A stretch of 64,000 nucleotides of DNA from Chrysogorgia sp. JL179-B06 (GCA_035772405.1 JAYKKM010000003.1:1311501-1375500); one strand, 5' to 3'; counted from the first letter of the stretch, positions 20,035 through 31,821 are shown. Made by a program: numbers and translations. Notes: generated by a model from the sequence alone, not told the origin.

Positions 20035-20900
20035 GCGGAAAAAATCCATGTTTTTCCCGAGTTTTAGTATCAACCAACTAGTGGTCTATTACAAATTCGG
20101 CATTCTGATTGGCTGAGCTACTCACTGTCTATTGGTGATAGACCACTAGTAGCGTTACCCAATCACAAACCTTCTTATACTGGAATATTCCTAAACTAAC
20201 CAATCAGAAGGCTCGACATATCCAAGCTGCAAGCAAAACCTGGAATCTAGTCCAAACATGGCGTCCGCTGAAATTTATATACGAGTGACGAAATCATGAA
20301 AACGTTGCCCCGAACGTAATGAAAAATTGTTCAGTTTGACATTTTCAAATAAGAAAATGAATTCGCTTATGCCTATGGAGTATATCTACACCAAATTTGA
20401 AGCAAAGTAATTACAATCTCGTTTTTTGTGAGCGATTGTTTATCATGTGCCATCGAGCAACTCTACATTTTGAATGTGGAGACTTCTACAAACAAAAAGG
20501 TAAAACTATCTGAAAATTTGGAACAATGTTTGATAAAACTTTTTTTACGTTAAAGAACGGTTGTTTATGGTTGATATACTTCGCCCTCGTTGACTATCTT
20601 CTCTTAGTAGAAACTGACCATGGTCTATTACAAATGCTGCATTTTGATTGGCTACTCAGCCGTTGTCTATTCGTGATAGACAACGTTTGGGAAACGCGCT
20701 CAAAACAATGGCAGAAAACTCTCGTTTTGGGGAGGTTTCACATGAGTTTTTGGATAATTTTTTGGAGAATGTATGATTTGTAATAATCCACTAATTTGTT
20801 TCTACTAAAACAATTAGACAACTCGTCCTCGTTGTCTATTCGCTCATAGACAACTCGGACTCGTTGTCTAATTGTTAAATAGAAACACGGCTTTCACTTT
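20035..20900. repeat. Related repeats around CCAATCA and GATAGAC(C/A)A motifs
   Basis: Two partly matching segments (20075-20150 and 20610-20690) each read GGTCTATTACAAAT...TTGATTGGCT...TATTCGTGATAGACAAC. This is a foldback-type layout, with a third mirrored stretch near 20820-20880. No gene here. Confidence 0.6.
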
Positions 20901-20936
20901 CAGCCAATCAGCGCGTGTGTTTTTAATTTGTTATTT

Positions 20937-21065
20937 TATAATAGAATATATAATTAGATATTCCACATTTTTTATTGTGGAAATACTTGTAAATTAACTG
21001 AGTGCAGCCAAGTGTATTTGATCACGTTAAATAAATTGTATTGTATTGTATTGTATTATATTATT
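20937..21065 (+). repeat. Probable 3' end of interrupted LINE with (ATTGT)n tail
   Basis: AT-rich 3' UTR-like sequence ending in repeated TTGTA units, in line with the C-terminal LINE fragment at 19375-19605. Confidence 0.45.
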
Positions 21066-21548
21066 GTATTATTACATCTCACTTTCTATACTTATGTAAA
21101 ATTATATAAACTTAAGGTGGCACCTATATTTTTCTACATAATACAAACTATATTGGACTAAACTGCTTAAGGAAGGCTAGTTGTTTCCCTTACGAGTTAT
21201 GTTCCTGAAATTCTCCATTAATATTAGTGCCATTCCAATATGTAATTCTCGCAATTATTTTTGTGTTGTTAATTTACCTTTTCAAGATCAAAGGTATTCC
21301 AAGAACGAGTTTAAAATATAACAGTCTGTTTGATATTTTTCATCTTTTCCTTGCCATTTCTCGTGTTTTCTTCGCTGAAATTTTTTCAAGCATCACAGTC
21401 TCGTGGCAATTGCTTCGAAAAACATTTTAGTGAAAAATAAATATAGTTTTTTCTGATGGGTTCATATAAGTTTCATCTTGAAGTGTGCAACTTTTCAAAA
21501 CAATTCACTGAAGGAAACGCAAGATATTTGCGTCTATTTTCGTGCTTT

Positions 21549-21667
21549 CTTACGCGTGTGACGTCATAAAATCTCAAGATTATTAGTTCTTACGCGTGTG
21601 ACGTCATAAAATCTCAAGATTATTAGTTCTTACGCGTGTGACGTCATAAATCTCACGATTATTAGTC
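21549..21667. promoter_or_regulatory. Three 40-bp tandem repeats, each with a CRE palindrome
   Basis: Units at 21551, 21591 and 21631 each contain ACGCGTGTGACGTCATAAA. TGACGTCA is the full cAMP-response element bound by CREB/ATF-type bZIP proteins. The units are almost identical, so the array is recent. No gene start is recognised beside it, so a regulatory function is only possible. Confidence 0.65.
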
Positions 21668-22230
21668 AATTAATTCCCGCCAAATTAGAAACCAGCTCTC
21701 GCGCGGTCATAAAATGCTAGTCAGCCACCTTAACTGGGTCGCCACCTACATGTACCTATACAAACATGTTTTGTGATTGGTTGATTAAAACAATAAAACA
21801 GTAGAATGAACCACAAAGAAACCAATGTCCTAACCGTAACAACTTTTGTTCCATGTAGCCAATCACAAAACCTGTTTATTTTAGGTACGTATTTACCGCC
21901 TTAACTGCTTCACAATATCCCCAATAAGTTTATGCACTGAATACTACTTGTGCGGTTTGCACTTTACCCTCTGGTCAACTGCGAAAATAAAACACTTGGA
22001 ACGGTTTCTGCTAAATGTAATTGTGCATTTATTTATTCTTTACAATCTACAGTTGAGTGATACATTTGCAATACATTAATATCTTTTCTACGTCGATATT
22101 TACAACACGTTTTTTTTGCTTATAGAGCAACAACCCTTAATAATGTCTTTGGGTGACTAAATACTTGGTATGGTATATGTCCATTTATTAATTATTTACA
22201 ATCCACAGTTGAGTTCTACATTCACACATA
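21668..22230. other. Intergenic
   Basis: No gene recognised. Two related stretches around TTTACAATC(T/C)ACAGTTGAGT (22040 and 22197) are dispersed-repeat fragments. Confidence 0.5.
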
Positions 22231-22560
22231 GTCAATCGAGATATGGTCTGGAAACTCGGCAAACTTCAAAGCGACTATAATGAGCTACGTTTTGATGTTG
22301 AACCGTACCTTACACCGTGCACATCCTTTGTTTTAGGTTTATTAATATTTAAAGTGCACCTAACCCCAAAATGTTTTTTTAGCGATATCAAATATCGGTG
22401 CGATTTACAGCATTTCAGTGAAAACATTTTTCAATTTAGGCAAATCGTTCGATTTTTATGGCCTTTTGAATTTAGTTTTTGATGGCCCAGCGCCGTCATA
22501 TTTTTGACAACCAGGAGCCTGGATCTAGCACGTTTTCTGACGTCACGCAAGGTAGTCGGT
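22231..22560. repeat. Left member of a diverged inverted pair around the hAT-like transposon
   Basis: Shares TAGTCAATCGAGATATGGTC, AAAGTGCACCTAACCCCAAA and TTTTAGCGATATCAAAT, in order, with the reverse complement of 28370-28745. Similarity is patchy, so these are older copies of one repeat family in opposite orientation. Confidence 0.75.
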
Positions 22561-23551
22561 AAATATTGAAAACAAAGATGCAATCTAAACAGACTCACTA
22601 TTCGTCTATTCCTGGGACTTCTCGACTGGTTCGTTTGAATATTTAGGCGCTACAGCATGAATGGTTGGGTATACACAAATCCCGAGATCACCACTCTTTA
22701 ATTTCGGATAATTTGGCTTCGTTTGGACAGGCAAGATGGAAAACCTTCGCTCGTATTAAAATCTTTGGGCATTTATCATGATTCAAGTGAGCTGAACATA
22801 TAGTCGAAGCATTTCGAAGGTTCGAAGACCCGTTTTGCCTTCGCGAAGTCAACCCAGGATCTCTTTCTTTTCTTTGCTAGGTTAATCGTGGTCGAAATAT
22901 TTATTTTCAACGTTTGACTTTGCCCAGCAGCGTGCGAAGATATGTTCTTACCGCATGTTGTGTAAATATCTGATGTCGGGTTCGGACTAGCGAGAGATTG
23001 ACATGAAACAGTGTGGCACGAAAATTTGATGTGGGCGCTGATCATAAACCGGAATATTTTTAAATGGCCTTACTAAAGTCACTGGTAAACCTCTATTATC
23101 CATCTCAAGCTGGGTCAACATGCTCAAGGCTGATTACCAGGGTGCATTCCATGAAAACTTCACGCCGAAGATACGCCAAGGGCCTGGAGTCGCTACGCCG
23201 CCAAGAGAGTTTTAACGTACGCCATTCGCCAATGATTACGTCATAGTAATTAAGTCCTCTTCGATGAATTCTGGGTAATGTTTTTATCAGATTTGACGCG
23301 GAAGAGTCGAAGAGACAGATTTGGTGTATGGAATTGCTTATCAATAATTATTTTTTCATTTACTCTTTATGAATTTATATGAGTTTATTGGAAATGGTCA
23401 GTTCGTATTTATAATTAAGATCTATAAGGATAACAAACTAACAAAGTAGATCTAAGTATCTAACATAGTAATCTAAATTATGACCAAATGGCAAATGGAC
23501 AAATTCGTGCTTAAAGTTCAACGAAACACAAACTGACAGATGACGAAACAG

Positions 23552-26500
23552 TTAGCGGTCAGCTAAAAAAGGACAGTGACCCAGATCAGAATCCACTCGA
23601 TCGACCACTTTTGATACTGAATAATGCCGGGGAAAAAAGAGGCTCTTAACGTGAGGTCTGATCACTTCATCTCCATTCAGGTATAAACTGACGCTTTCTT
23701 GAATGATACTGTCGCATTTCTTCAGGGAGGGTAAACACCAATTGAGTTTAGTTCTTCTTGACAGTGTTTCATTGGATTGTCCCCCAGATTGCTGCTGGGC
23801 CCTCATAGCACTGTAAAAGCTCTCTGCAATGGCCTCTGGCCCCCCTTTTGCCAGAACGATATCCATTAGAGCACATGATGGCGGTTTTGCGATACTACAA
23901 ATCTCTTCTTTGGAGTAGAAAGAGCAGTAGACTTTCTGCTCATCTAAACGAACGTTGTACTCCTTGCCATCAGCGAACTTCATAATGAAAAAGGTGTCCA
24001 ATTCCGTGGACTCGGCAGTCGCAAACGTTACCAGATTTGCATCTTGGGACGGCATTGGGGTATTTTTATCTTGCAAGATAAACCACTCTGGACATAGTCC
24101 ATTCCAGATGCCCGCCATGACAGCCTCTTTGATTCGTCTCATATAGCGGTACGCCAATCGAGGATCAAATTCCATTCCGGATTTCTGAATGTGTCGCATT
24201 TTGCACGAGACTGTTAGTAAAGCTTCACATTCTTGCACACCGTAACGTTCGTATTCGCCTTGCTCTACAGCCACCTTCACAGTCCCATCAGTTAAAGAAC
24301 CACAGTGCAATCGTACAAGTTCGGCAGCGTCAAATGCTTGCAGGACTGTCAAGGAACCATCTGACGTCACGGAATTCACTCTTTTCTCTAGAGAAGTCGT
24401 CAATTCCGATGCAAGGCACTTGTGGTCTTCTCGAATTTCGCTTTCTTCTCTCGTTTTCCACGTAAATCGACTCCCTGCGGTACCTGTTCCCTCATCATGC
24501 GTGACAAGCCACCCCTCAAGCAGGTCGATACCTTTGTATTGGCCACCAGGCCTTATGCTATCTCCAGCTTTCTGCAATCGCGGGAAAGATCCTGCATCAC
24601 CACTTGCAGCTTTTTCTAGTTTCGCCTTCACTTTTGGCCACCAGAGCTTCAGTTTCCAGACAGGAGTGTCCAGCGACTGCACCCGTAGCATGAGGTCAAC
24701 AATAGGCTCCAATACATCCAAAAACGCCAGCAGGTCAGCTACAAAATCAGAACCAGCGATCATATACTGCAGCTCTTCTTCTTCGTCTCGATTAGGATGA
24801 AGCTGATCGAATGCTTTCCAGAACGACGCGTAGCTTTTCTCGATTTTTAGCCATTGCTCATACGAGGAGCTAGCAAAACGTTGAGAAGCGTACGCAACGG
24901 GTCTCCTGGCGGATTCATCTATCAGCTGTAGGAAGGCAAACCCTTTGCCATTAGCCAGGATGGTATTAAAGACATTGCATCTTTTTAGAAATCTTTGGAA
25001 GTGGGCGCCGCTTGGTGATTTGGAATCCTTCACTCCGACAACCCCTAAATTCAAGACATGAGCGGGATCCCACGTCACAGGCAATGCCAGCTGATTCTCA
25101 CCAGTTTCGTCAATTTCCAAAGCCTCCAATAACTTCTGCCGAAATCCTCTTGCCTGGTACGGACCATCTGCCGCTATACCACAGAGCCTTGAAAGCACGT
25201 CTTTCGAAAAATTATCCTCTATTGCTTTGATCAAAAGCTCTGCAAGGTAATCGTATGACGCTTGTGCCAACTCTTTATAGACGCCTGGGGCAGCAACGGG
25301 AATCGGACATGGAATACCACTTTGGTTGCGCGCGATGACAAGAACGGCTTGATTTGTGGTTCGGGACGGTGTGGCTTTATCAGTCGTAGCCCATATGTGC
25401 GGTGGCAAAAGGGTTGAAGGGAGTGGTTGATTCAGCCACGCATTGATTCTTTTATTAACAGTCTTTTCCAAGCAATACATGATGTCGTTAAAGTTGTTCC
25501 GACCGTGTCCAACATTTCCAACGTCGACCGAGCAGCAGGCTAAAAAGGAAATTAAAGTCTCAAAATGTTTGGCGGCTGCTCCGAGCTTTAGGTCTGTGAT
25601 TACGGATCGAAATATGTTGCTTGTAGCTGTAGTTTTCCTTTTCGTGAACTCCAACTCACGCTTATATGCCTCCATTGCTCTTTTGTGGAACTTTGAACCT
25701 ACACCCATCAGGCATTGATGATCGACCCAAGACTTCTTTTGTCTATACCAGGTTTGGTTGTGCCCTTCGATGAGTAACCGGGTGGTATCCTTCGTAAACA
25801 GAATCCCAGTGCCAAGTGTACCATTGCTTGACGTATTCATAATACGCTGAGCTTGGAATGGGCTGAGATCACTCAGAGCAGGCTTAGCCGCTTGGTGCAT
25901 TTTGTAACATGGCAAGCAGCGAAAGACGGCGGTTTCCGAATCTTCGTCATAGAAAAGTTGAAGAAACTCCGACGCATTTGCCAATTCGAGGATATTATTA
26001 GCTTCTTGCATTGCCAAGACAGCCACTCGAACATTGTCGTCTTCGAACACCAGCTGCTCCAGTGCAGCATGCTGCTTTCCAAAATTTTCCACTTTCAGGG
26101 ACAAATTGGATATGGCAGCCATTACGTTATCCAAAGTGTGTTCCTTAACGCTAGCATGAACTGTTTCGGGGCCGGGCTTTGAAGTGAAGGAAAGCAATGT
26201 TGTTTGCTTTGTGGTAGATTTTTGTGAACTGGGAATGCTGCCTCTTTCTGGAGTAGCCTCTATATCCATTTGTGGTTTTTCTGGAGGAGCAACTGAAGTC
26301 AAACTTTCTCCCACGGCTTGGGTAGGTTTCGGCTTAGGTGCGGAGTGCGAACTCTGCACTTTTGACTTGTAGCGGTTTTGCAATGCTTTGACCTCAGGTG
26401 CGGTGGATGGAACGATGGTGCACATAGCGGAATCAGTTGTGTTATGCCATCTTGTTTTGTGTCGTTTCACACTTGAATCATCGATCCTGCATAAAGTTGC

Positions 26501-27001
26501 GGTTCTTTCGTCTCTTCTACCATCAGCACTACGTAGAGAAATTTCTAAACATTCGATACAAAAATACTTTTCACTGGCCTTTTGTTTCTTCTCTGGGATG
26601 GGATCTTTTCGTTCACTGGCCCTGCCTCGTTTCCAGTTCCACACTGTCTTCCGTTTTGAAGGCATTGCCGTCGACCCTTTTCCTTCATGGCTAACGTTGA
26701 GCTCGTTGTGCAGATTTTCATCGATAGTCCCAGGAGTTGCTACGGATAAGAAGAATAAGGGTTTATATAATCTCAATATTGAGACTCAATTGATAATTCA
26801 ATCGTTTATTGATAGTTGTTTGATAATTTAGTTATAGACATAGTATTTACCAGTTTCTTGGCCGCAAACGTTACAGATTACTTTCTGTCCGTAGCCCTCT
26901 TCGCCTTGTGGAGTCCCACAAATGATATGTATATACTTTTTGCACGTTACACATGTATGCGCATCTCCCACTTCATTGAAGCAAACATGGCAGGTGTCCA
27001 T
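23552..27001 (-). CDS. Two-exon transposase-like gene of the hAT-like element (1112 aa)
   Basis: Exon 1 is 26851-27001 (ATG at 27001, donor GTAAAT). Exon 2 is 23552-26739 (acceptor CCGTAG). The phase-1 junction is consistent and the sum is 3339 nt. Residues 1-50 form a Cys/His cross-brace of RING/PHD type (CHVCFNEV, TCVTCKKYIHIIC, CNVCGQE). A second zinc-finger-like segment follows (YFCIECLEI ... KRHKTRWH). A Ser/Lys/Pro-rich linker and a coiled segment precede the catalytic core. Candidate RNase-H-fold motifs are WATTDKATPSRTTNQ (about residue 500), LCGIAADGPYQARGF (about 570) and TWDPAHVLNLGV (about 605). The last Asp/Glu partner may be in KGGPEAIAESFYSAM near the C-terminus. No classical hAT dimerisation motif is obvious, so the superfamily call rests mainly on the 8-bp target duplication. 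Confidence 0.8.
26851..27001 (-). CDS. Exon 1 of transposase: RING/PHD-like zinc knuckle
   Basis: 50 codons plus one base, starting MDTCHVCFNEVGDAHTCVTC and ending in CNVCGQET, then GTAAATAC. Pairs of Cys/His spaced as two zinc sites. The exon is wholly inside the transposon, so it belongs to the element and not to a host gene. Confidence 0.8.
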
Positions 27002-28159
27002 AGACCTTGACTGAAAAATAAAAGCGCCGATCAGTTGACACTGGCGTTTAGTAAGGGGGGGGGGGGGGGGGGGGGGGGGGGCGAGGGCAATTTCAATTTG
27101 TCAGAAAATTTAAGCTTGTCGGAAATTTCAACCTGACGACGGGTTTATATATTTATAAAAAGACGGATATTAAAGACGGAGACAGCTTTGTTCTTGTTTT
27201 TGTTTTAAGCCAACAAAAAGGTAGAGGAACTTTTTGAAGCCTGTTCAGTGGCGCATGTCTTTCATCATTTACTGGCTTCATTGTCCAAATTATTGTAAAC
27301 AACTTGATAATATTAAAGTATTGACCAAGTTTGTTTGGTTCGGATAGAAGGATATTGATCTCGTTTTTTTTCCCGCCTGTATGGATATCGCCTTGAACGC
27401 CTTCGGCTCGCTCGCCCATACAAGCGAAAAAAGAACTCGACCAATGGCAATAGCCTTCTATCCGGACCTCATGCTCAGTCAATAACATATATCGATCATT
27501 ATCTTACCTTTAAGAATGAACGAAGATATTACTCCTTGTGCTGATGAACTGATCACAGTGATCCGACGTTGCCTTGGCGTGTACAATGTGTGTCAACGGC
27601 GTATAAACGTATTGTCTGTAGTCCAGGCATATTTATAAACTAAATCTACAACTACAAGTACGTACAATCTCTTCTAGAAACAATCAAAACGGACAACACA
27701 ACTACAAAGCACGAAAACGATGTTAATAACAAATTCCTTGCTGTCCAAATAAGTATAACACTGCGGGGCTTACGAAAAACTTGTTGCTCCCAGCAATACC
27801 ACAATCAGACAATGGGCCAGGTGCTGAAATATTTAATTTAATTATATACAGATCGCTGATTGGACAGCGGTATAACGTAGTGGCAGAGATTATCCCTGAC
27901 GGCTGACCCTACTCCCGTAGTCCTGTATATCCTGTTGACAGAAGCTGTAGAAGACAGTCCAGGTATCGAGTGACTGAATTGAGTGAAAGCCTGAAAAGTT
28001 GACCGAATACCGTGCACGCCAAGTTACGCCAAGTACTTCCTCGGTAATACGATCGTACGCCAAATACAACGCGATGGTACGCCGCTACGCCAAGCAATTT
28101 CAAAACGTACGCCGAAGTTCTTCGGCGTAACCCCCATGGAATGCACCCTGGGCTGATTA

Positions 28160-28745
28160 ACAAGCGAAAGTCGAGAAAGTATAGACGGGTTCTGCAATCT
28201 AACAAAATATTTTTGTGATAAGGAATAGTGTGAAGAATTATACCTGAACATAGGCACAATTTATTCATGCAATTGACAGCTACACAACTGTTAACCATCT
28301 TTTCACTATCAGCAAACAAACGCAGTATATCAATGTAGACAGGCCGAATGTTTATCTAGACCACGAGTACCTTGCATGACGTCACAAAATTTACTCGTTC
28401 CAGACCCCTCGTAGCCACGGAAGTGGTCCATCAAAAAGCGCCTTTTGCCATCTTTAAACTGCCATAAAAATCGGAGGATTTTAAGAAATTCATTTTTGTT
28501 TTCGCAGAAATACTAGAAATCATATAAAAATTTGATATCGCTAAAAAAACATTTTGGGGTTAGGTGCACTTTAAACAACACGGTTGAGCGATTAAACCCA
28601 AACGATTCTATTGGATGATTGCTTCATTATACTAAAATACAATAGGTTCAGTGACCGTGCACCGTGGACAAAATTGCATAAAGACGAACAAAAAGGTAAA
28701 GACTTTAGCTGAGTTTCCAGACCATATCTCGATTGACTATGATTC
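28160..28745. repeat. Right member of the diverged inverted pair
   Basis: From about 28370 the reverse complement tracks 22231-22560 with gaps. It also contains TGACGTCA (28378), as does its partner (22540). No gene. Confidence 0.7.
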
Positions 28746-28827
28746 ACAACACTCTAACATCTTTTTAAGTCTATCCATATATATATATATATATAAGGAA
28801 TCCTCCTTTTCAAGTTTAAAATAACTT

Positions 28828-28980
28828 ATATAACATCAAGATAAAAACTTTAAAAATTTATTAAAAATCGACGTTTTGGAGCAAACCCTCTTGACAAAGG
28901 GGCATGCCCTGTCAACTTAAAAGCTGGTTTCCACATCCGAAACGTTGATTTTTAATAAAGTTTTAAAGTTTTTATCTTGA

Positions 28981-28982
<2 letters not shown>
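28828..28982. repeat. Inverted repeat (ATCAAGATAAAAACTTTAAA arms)
   Basis: About 40-bp arms around a centre containing CCCTCTTGACAAAGGGGC. A short AT run (28780-28797) precedes it. Confidence 0.8.

Positions 28983-29027
<45 letters not shown>
28983..29027. repeat. (AT)n microsatellite
   Basis: Uninterrupted AT dinucleotides, positioned as the 3' tail of the minus-strand SINE unit next to it. Confidence 0.95.
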
Positions 29028-29029
<2 letters not shown>

Positions 29030-29031
<2 letters not shown>

Positions 29032-29549
29032 CTCAGATGGAGAGCGAAGGTTAATTAGTCTTAACGTATCGTGTTCAGTTAATATTAACTGTATGTTATA
29101 TGTGAATATATTTGTGCTGGTAAAGTGATGGCTTGTGAAATTATTTGTAATATATATGTAGTGAAGATATGCATCAAGCCTATACATCAGAAAATTAGTT
29201 CTGAGTCCCAGACGGGAATCGAACCCGTAACCTTCTGATTACCGATGAGACGCTCTAACCATTGAGCCACACGAACTCAGATGGAGAGCGAACGTTAATT
29301 AATGGTCCGATGTGATTGTATTGTGATATGTGTAATCTTTCGAATTGCGCAACGTATAGTGTTACGTTCAGTTAACATTAACTGCATGTTATATGTGAAT
29401 ATATTTGTACTGATAAAGTGATGGCTTGGGAAATTATATACCTCAGATAATTTTTCTGAGTCGCAGACGGGAATCGAACCCGTTACCTTCTCATTGCCGG
29501 TGAGACGCTCTAAGCCTCTAACGATTGAGCCCAACGAACTCAGATTCAA
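29030..29549 (-). mobile_element. Two tandem tRNA-derived SINE units
   Basis: Each unit on the minus strand starts with a tRNA-like head, an A-box like TGGCTCAATGGTTAGAGCG and a B-box GGGTTCGATTCCCGTC (heads at about 29201-29275 and 29456-29539). A related body of about 170 bp follows (TAACATTAACTGCATGTTAT...). The second head has an internal 8-bp insert (AAGCCTCT) and imperfect stems, so these are SINEs and not working tRNA genes. RNA polymerase III transcription from the boxes is plausible. Confidence 0.8.
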
Positions 29550-30020
29550 TTTAGTTGAAAACTTCCTACCATTTTGATTGGAAAGACAATCACCTGAAGC
29601 ATAACAGAGTCAAACTGGTATCCATGGCATTTTGTCTCAGTAGAAGGTCGGCAAAAATGGCCCTATGATCGGGCTGTCACATGAGAATTTTTTTGATATG
29701 ATAATTTATGCAGTATTTTGTTCATTTTGTTGACGTGATTAATGATGAGATGTATTCAACGCTCTGCAGACTAGCTTGTGTAAAACATTCATCATAAAAG
29801 CAACTAACTAGCATAATTACTCTGACTATCCTGTGGTATCACCGAGTGTAGGTTTTGCCAACCGTTCTGTGTTATTCAGCAGTTATACCCTACCGACAGG
29901 CTTTGCGAGGCTAGTGCGAACATCATAGTTTCCTGCGTAGGCTAAAGTAGCCCGATGAGTTAACGCCTAGCGGGCGTCTTGTTCGTTATACATCCATGAT
30001 TATCTTGTATAAATATACTG
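29550..30020. other. Intergenic with MITE fragment
   Basis: 29610-29690 is a diverged relative of the MITE end at 8394 (GGCATTTTG...AAGGTCGGCAAAAATGGCCC). A hairpin-bearing motif GTTAACGCCTAGCGGGCGTC lies at 29959. No gene. Confidence 0.6.
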
Positions 30021-30024
30021 CATG

Positions 30025-31030
30025 AACAAGTATACCACTGATCTCTAAATAAAGACTGGATCGAGTAACTATTGTTTACTAAATGAGCCGGGGTATCTAG
30101 TACGTATTCCTTATAAGGAAGCGCAAATAGGAGGCATATGACGAGCAAATAGCTGACACGTTGAAACCTCGTACCAGCCTCCTAGTTAATTGGATTGTAA
30201 CCGACCCCAAAACAACAAAGGTCCTAACCCTTTGGCAAACGTTTTCTTGAGAAATAAACCACCCCGAAAGCTATAGAATATATCAAAGGAAAGTTAAATG
30301 ATCTATTTATCTATCGATCACGAACTTTCGGCTGTCTTCGACGAACGTTTTCTTGAGAAATAATCAACTCCCAAAGCTACAAATATATTAAAACAAAGAT
30401 AAATTATCTGTTTACAATATGCGTACAGCTTATCAGGCTAGCGAATGTAGTTTTCTTAAAAAGAGCCGATAATCGAACATATCATAACGTGTTAACAATC
30501 CCACATCCAGTGGGCTGGTACGAGTGCCATGTATTTGCTCGTCAATGCCTTCTATTTGCTCGTCGGCCACTTCCTTGTATGGAATACGTACTAGAAGTAC
30601 ATATGGATATTTCGCGGCTGTCATCTTGAAGGGAACATGCTATGTACATGTAGATGTAATGTATGCGAGAGATACATTTATCTGTCTCTGATATTTTATG
30701 ATGTTAAAATGAATCAGTTGTCGAAGGTACTGTACCTCCGTTGTCACGCTCCAATATGGCCACCACGCGCTAATTCCGGCTTCACAGTTACTGTTATTGA
30801 TCCGTAGTTTGTGTTCTATATTATGAGAATACCTTGGACGACTGATTCATTTTAGCATCTTAAAAGATCAGAGACAGATAGTCTCTGTCGCCTATAGTAA
30901 AACTATATCGTTATATAGTTATATCGTTATATTTATCTCAACAAGATGGCCGCCACGAGCCCTCCGGCTTCATTTTCTGAACAATAGTTGCTCGATCCAG
31001 TCTTTGTTGAAAGATCAGTGAGTATATCGC
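30025..31030. mobile_element. Nested inverted repeats (about 1 kb)
   Basis: Outer arms: ACTGATCTCTAAATAAAGAC at about 30030 versus GTCTTTGTTGAAAGATCAGT near 31018. Middle arms: 30097-30180 versus 30500-30600 (TACGTATTCC...GACGAGCAAATAG). A direct duplication TTTTCTTGAGAAATAA lies at 30240 and 30345. A separate inverted pair lies at about 30678-30730 and 30830-30882 (TCTGTCTCTGATATTTTATG arm). No coding gene. Confidence 0.75.
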
Positions 31031-31319
31031 GGAATGTAGTTATTGACAATTAACCAAAGCGCAATTAACCAAAGCGGTAAAATTTAAATGCAAGGAAATT
31101 CTTAACTTCCGCATTTAGATAAATAAATTACTATACTCTGGTTGAATTAATTGAGTTTCAAAACGGGCAAACAAGATATTATAGAATCGACCATCGCATC
31201 CCATGGCTATTTTCGCAGCGTACGAGATTGTTACAAAGTAACAGGCCACGTAGTGTTTTACAAAGTGGGTGGAGGCGAAATAGGAGATAGGGAAAAATCG
31301 AGATGACATACTATACAAT

Positions 31320-31720
31320 ACTTCTCAAACTCATTAATAATTCATGAGCTAATTATCCAATAATAAAGACCCATCTAGTCACGGGATTCCATTTGGATGT
31401 AATATTTAAAGGCCGAGAAAGAGGACTAGACCGGGGACTGGAACAAATCCTCGTACTTGAAAACCCGGTCTAGTCCGATTTCGAGGCCTTTGAATGACTT
31501 CTCAAAATCAAAACAGGTGTGTTAAAATGCATTGAAATTCACTTGTTTTTCATGCTCGATTAGTTCTTGACGTCATATTCGCAGCACCGGACTGGAAAAA
31601 TATTTCTAGTCCTCTGCCCAGTACTTTACTGGCATTTCTAGTGTCATCACGTGGTTCAATTTAGAAGATCTGATTGAATAATTTGTTCATGAATTATTAA
31701 TGATTTTGAGAAAACTAAGT
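31320..31720. repeat. Inverted repeat with AATTCATGA...TCATGAATTATTAATGA arms
   Basis: Outer arms ACTCATTAATAATTCATGA and TCATGAATTATTAATGATTT. An inner inverted pair around GGACTAGACCGGG and CCCGGTCTAGTCC. Non-coding. Confidence 0.75.
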
Positions 31721-31736
31721 CAAACACTGTGTCTCA

Positions 31737-31821
31737 GAACACTACAATACATTTGATCGGCATAAGTGATCTTCCTCAAATATCGTAATTACGTATGCCG
31801 ATCAAATGTATTGTAGTGTTC
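31737..31821. repeat. Perfect-arm hairpin, 28-bp arms
   Basis: GAACACTACAATACATTTGA plus TCGGCATA is mirrored exactly at the other end, around a 29-bp loop. Confidence 0.92.

Larger units (their letters stand above)
23137..28151 (-). mobile_element. Complete hAT-like DNA transposon (5015 bp)
   Basis: Both ends read CCAGGGTGCATTCCATG as perfect 17-bp inverted repeats. They are flanked by an identical 8-bp target duplication GCTGATTA (23129-23136 and 28152-28159). The subterminal regions carry many TTGGCGTA/TACGCCAA copies on both sides (23163-23230; 28018-28130), a layout expected for transposase binding sites. Inside is one intact two-exon gene on the minus strand. An 8-bp duplication and CAGGG-type ends fit hAT, though the KDZ/Zisupton group also makes 8-bp duplications. 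Intact ends, duplication and ORF imply recent transposition. The unassigned stretch 27002-28017 holds a poly-G run (27055-27080) and no further gene. Confidence 0.9.

Noticed and set aside
24420..24800. Several 60-150 aa plus-strand frames within 23.9-26.8 kb
   Set aside because: Antisense shadows of the GC-richer transposase exon.
26740..26776. ATG at 26776 as the start of the transposase
   Set aside because: A clear acceptor (CCGTAG) lies just after it and a zinc-finger exon with matching phase lies upstream.
29201..29275. tRNA gene
   Set aside because: The A and B boxes are good but the anticodon stem is broken, and it continues into a SINE body. A tandem partner with an insert in the head confirms a SINE.
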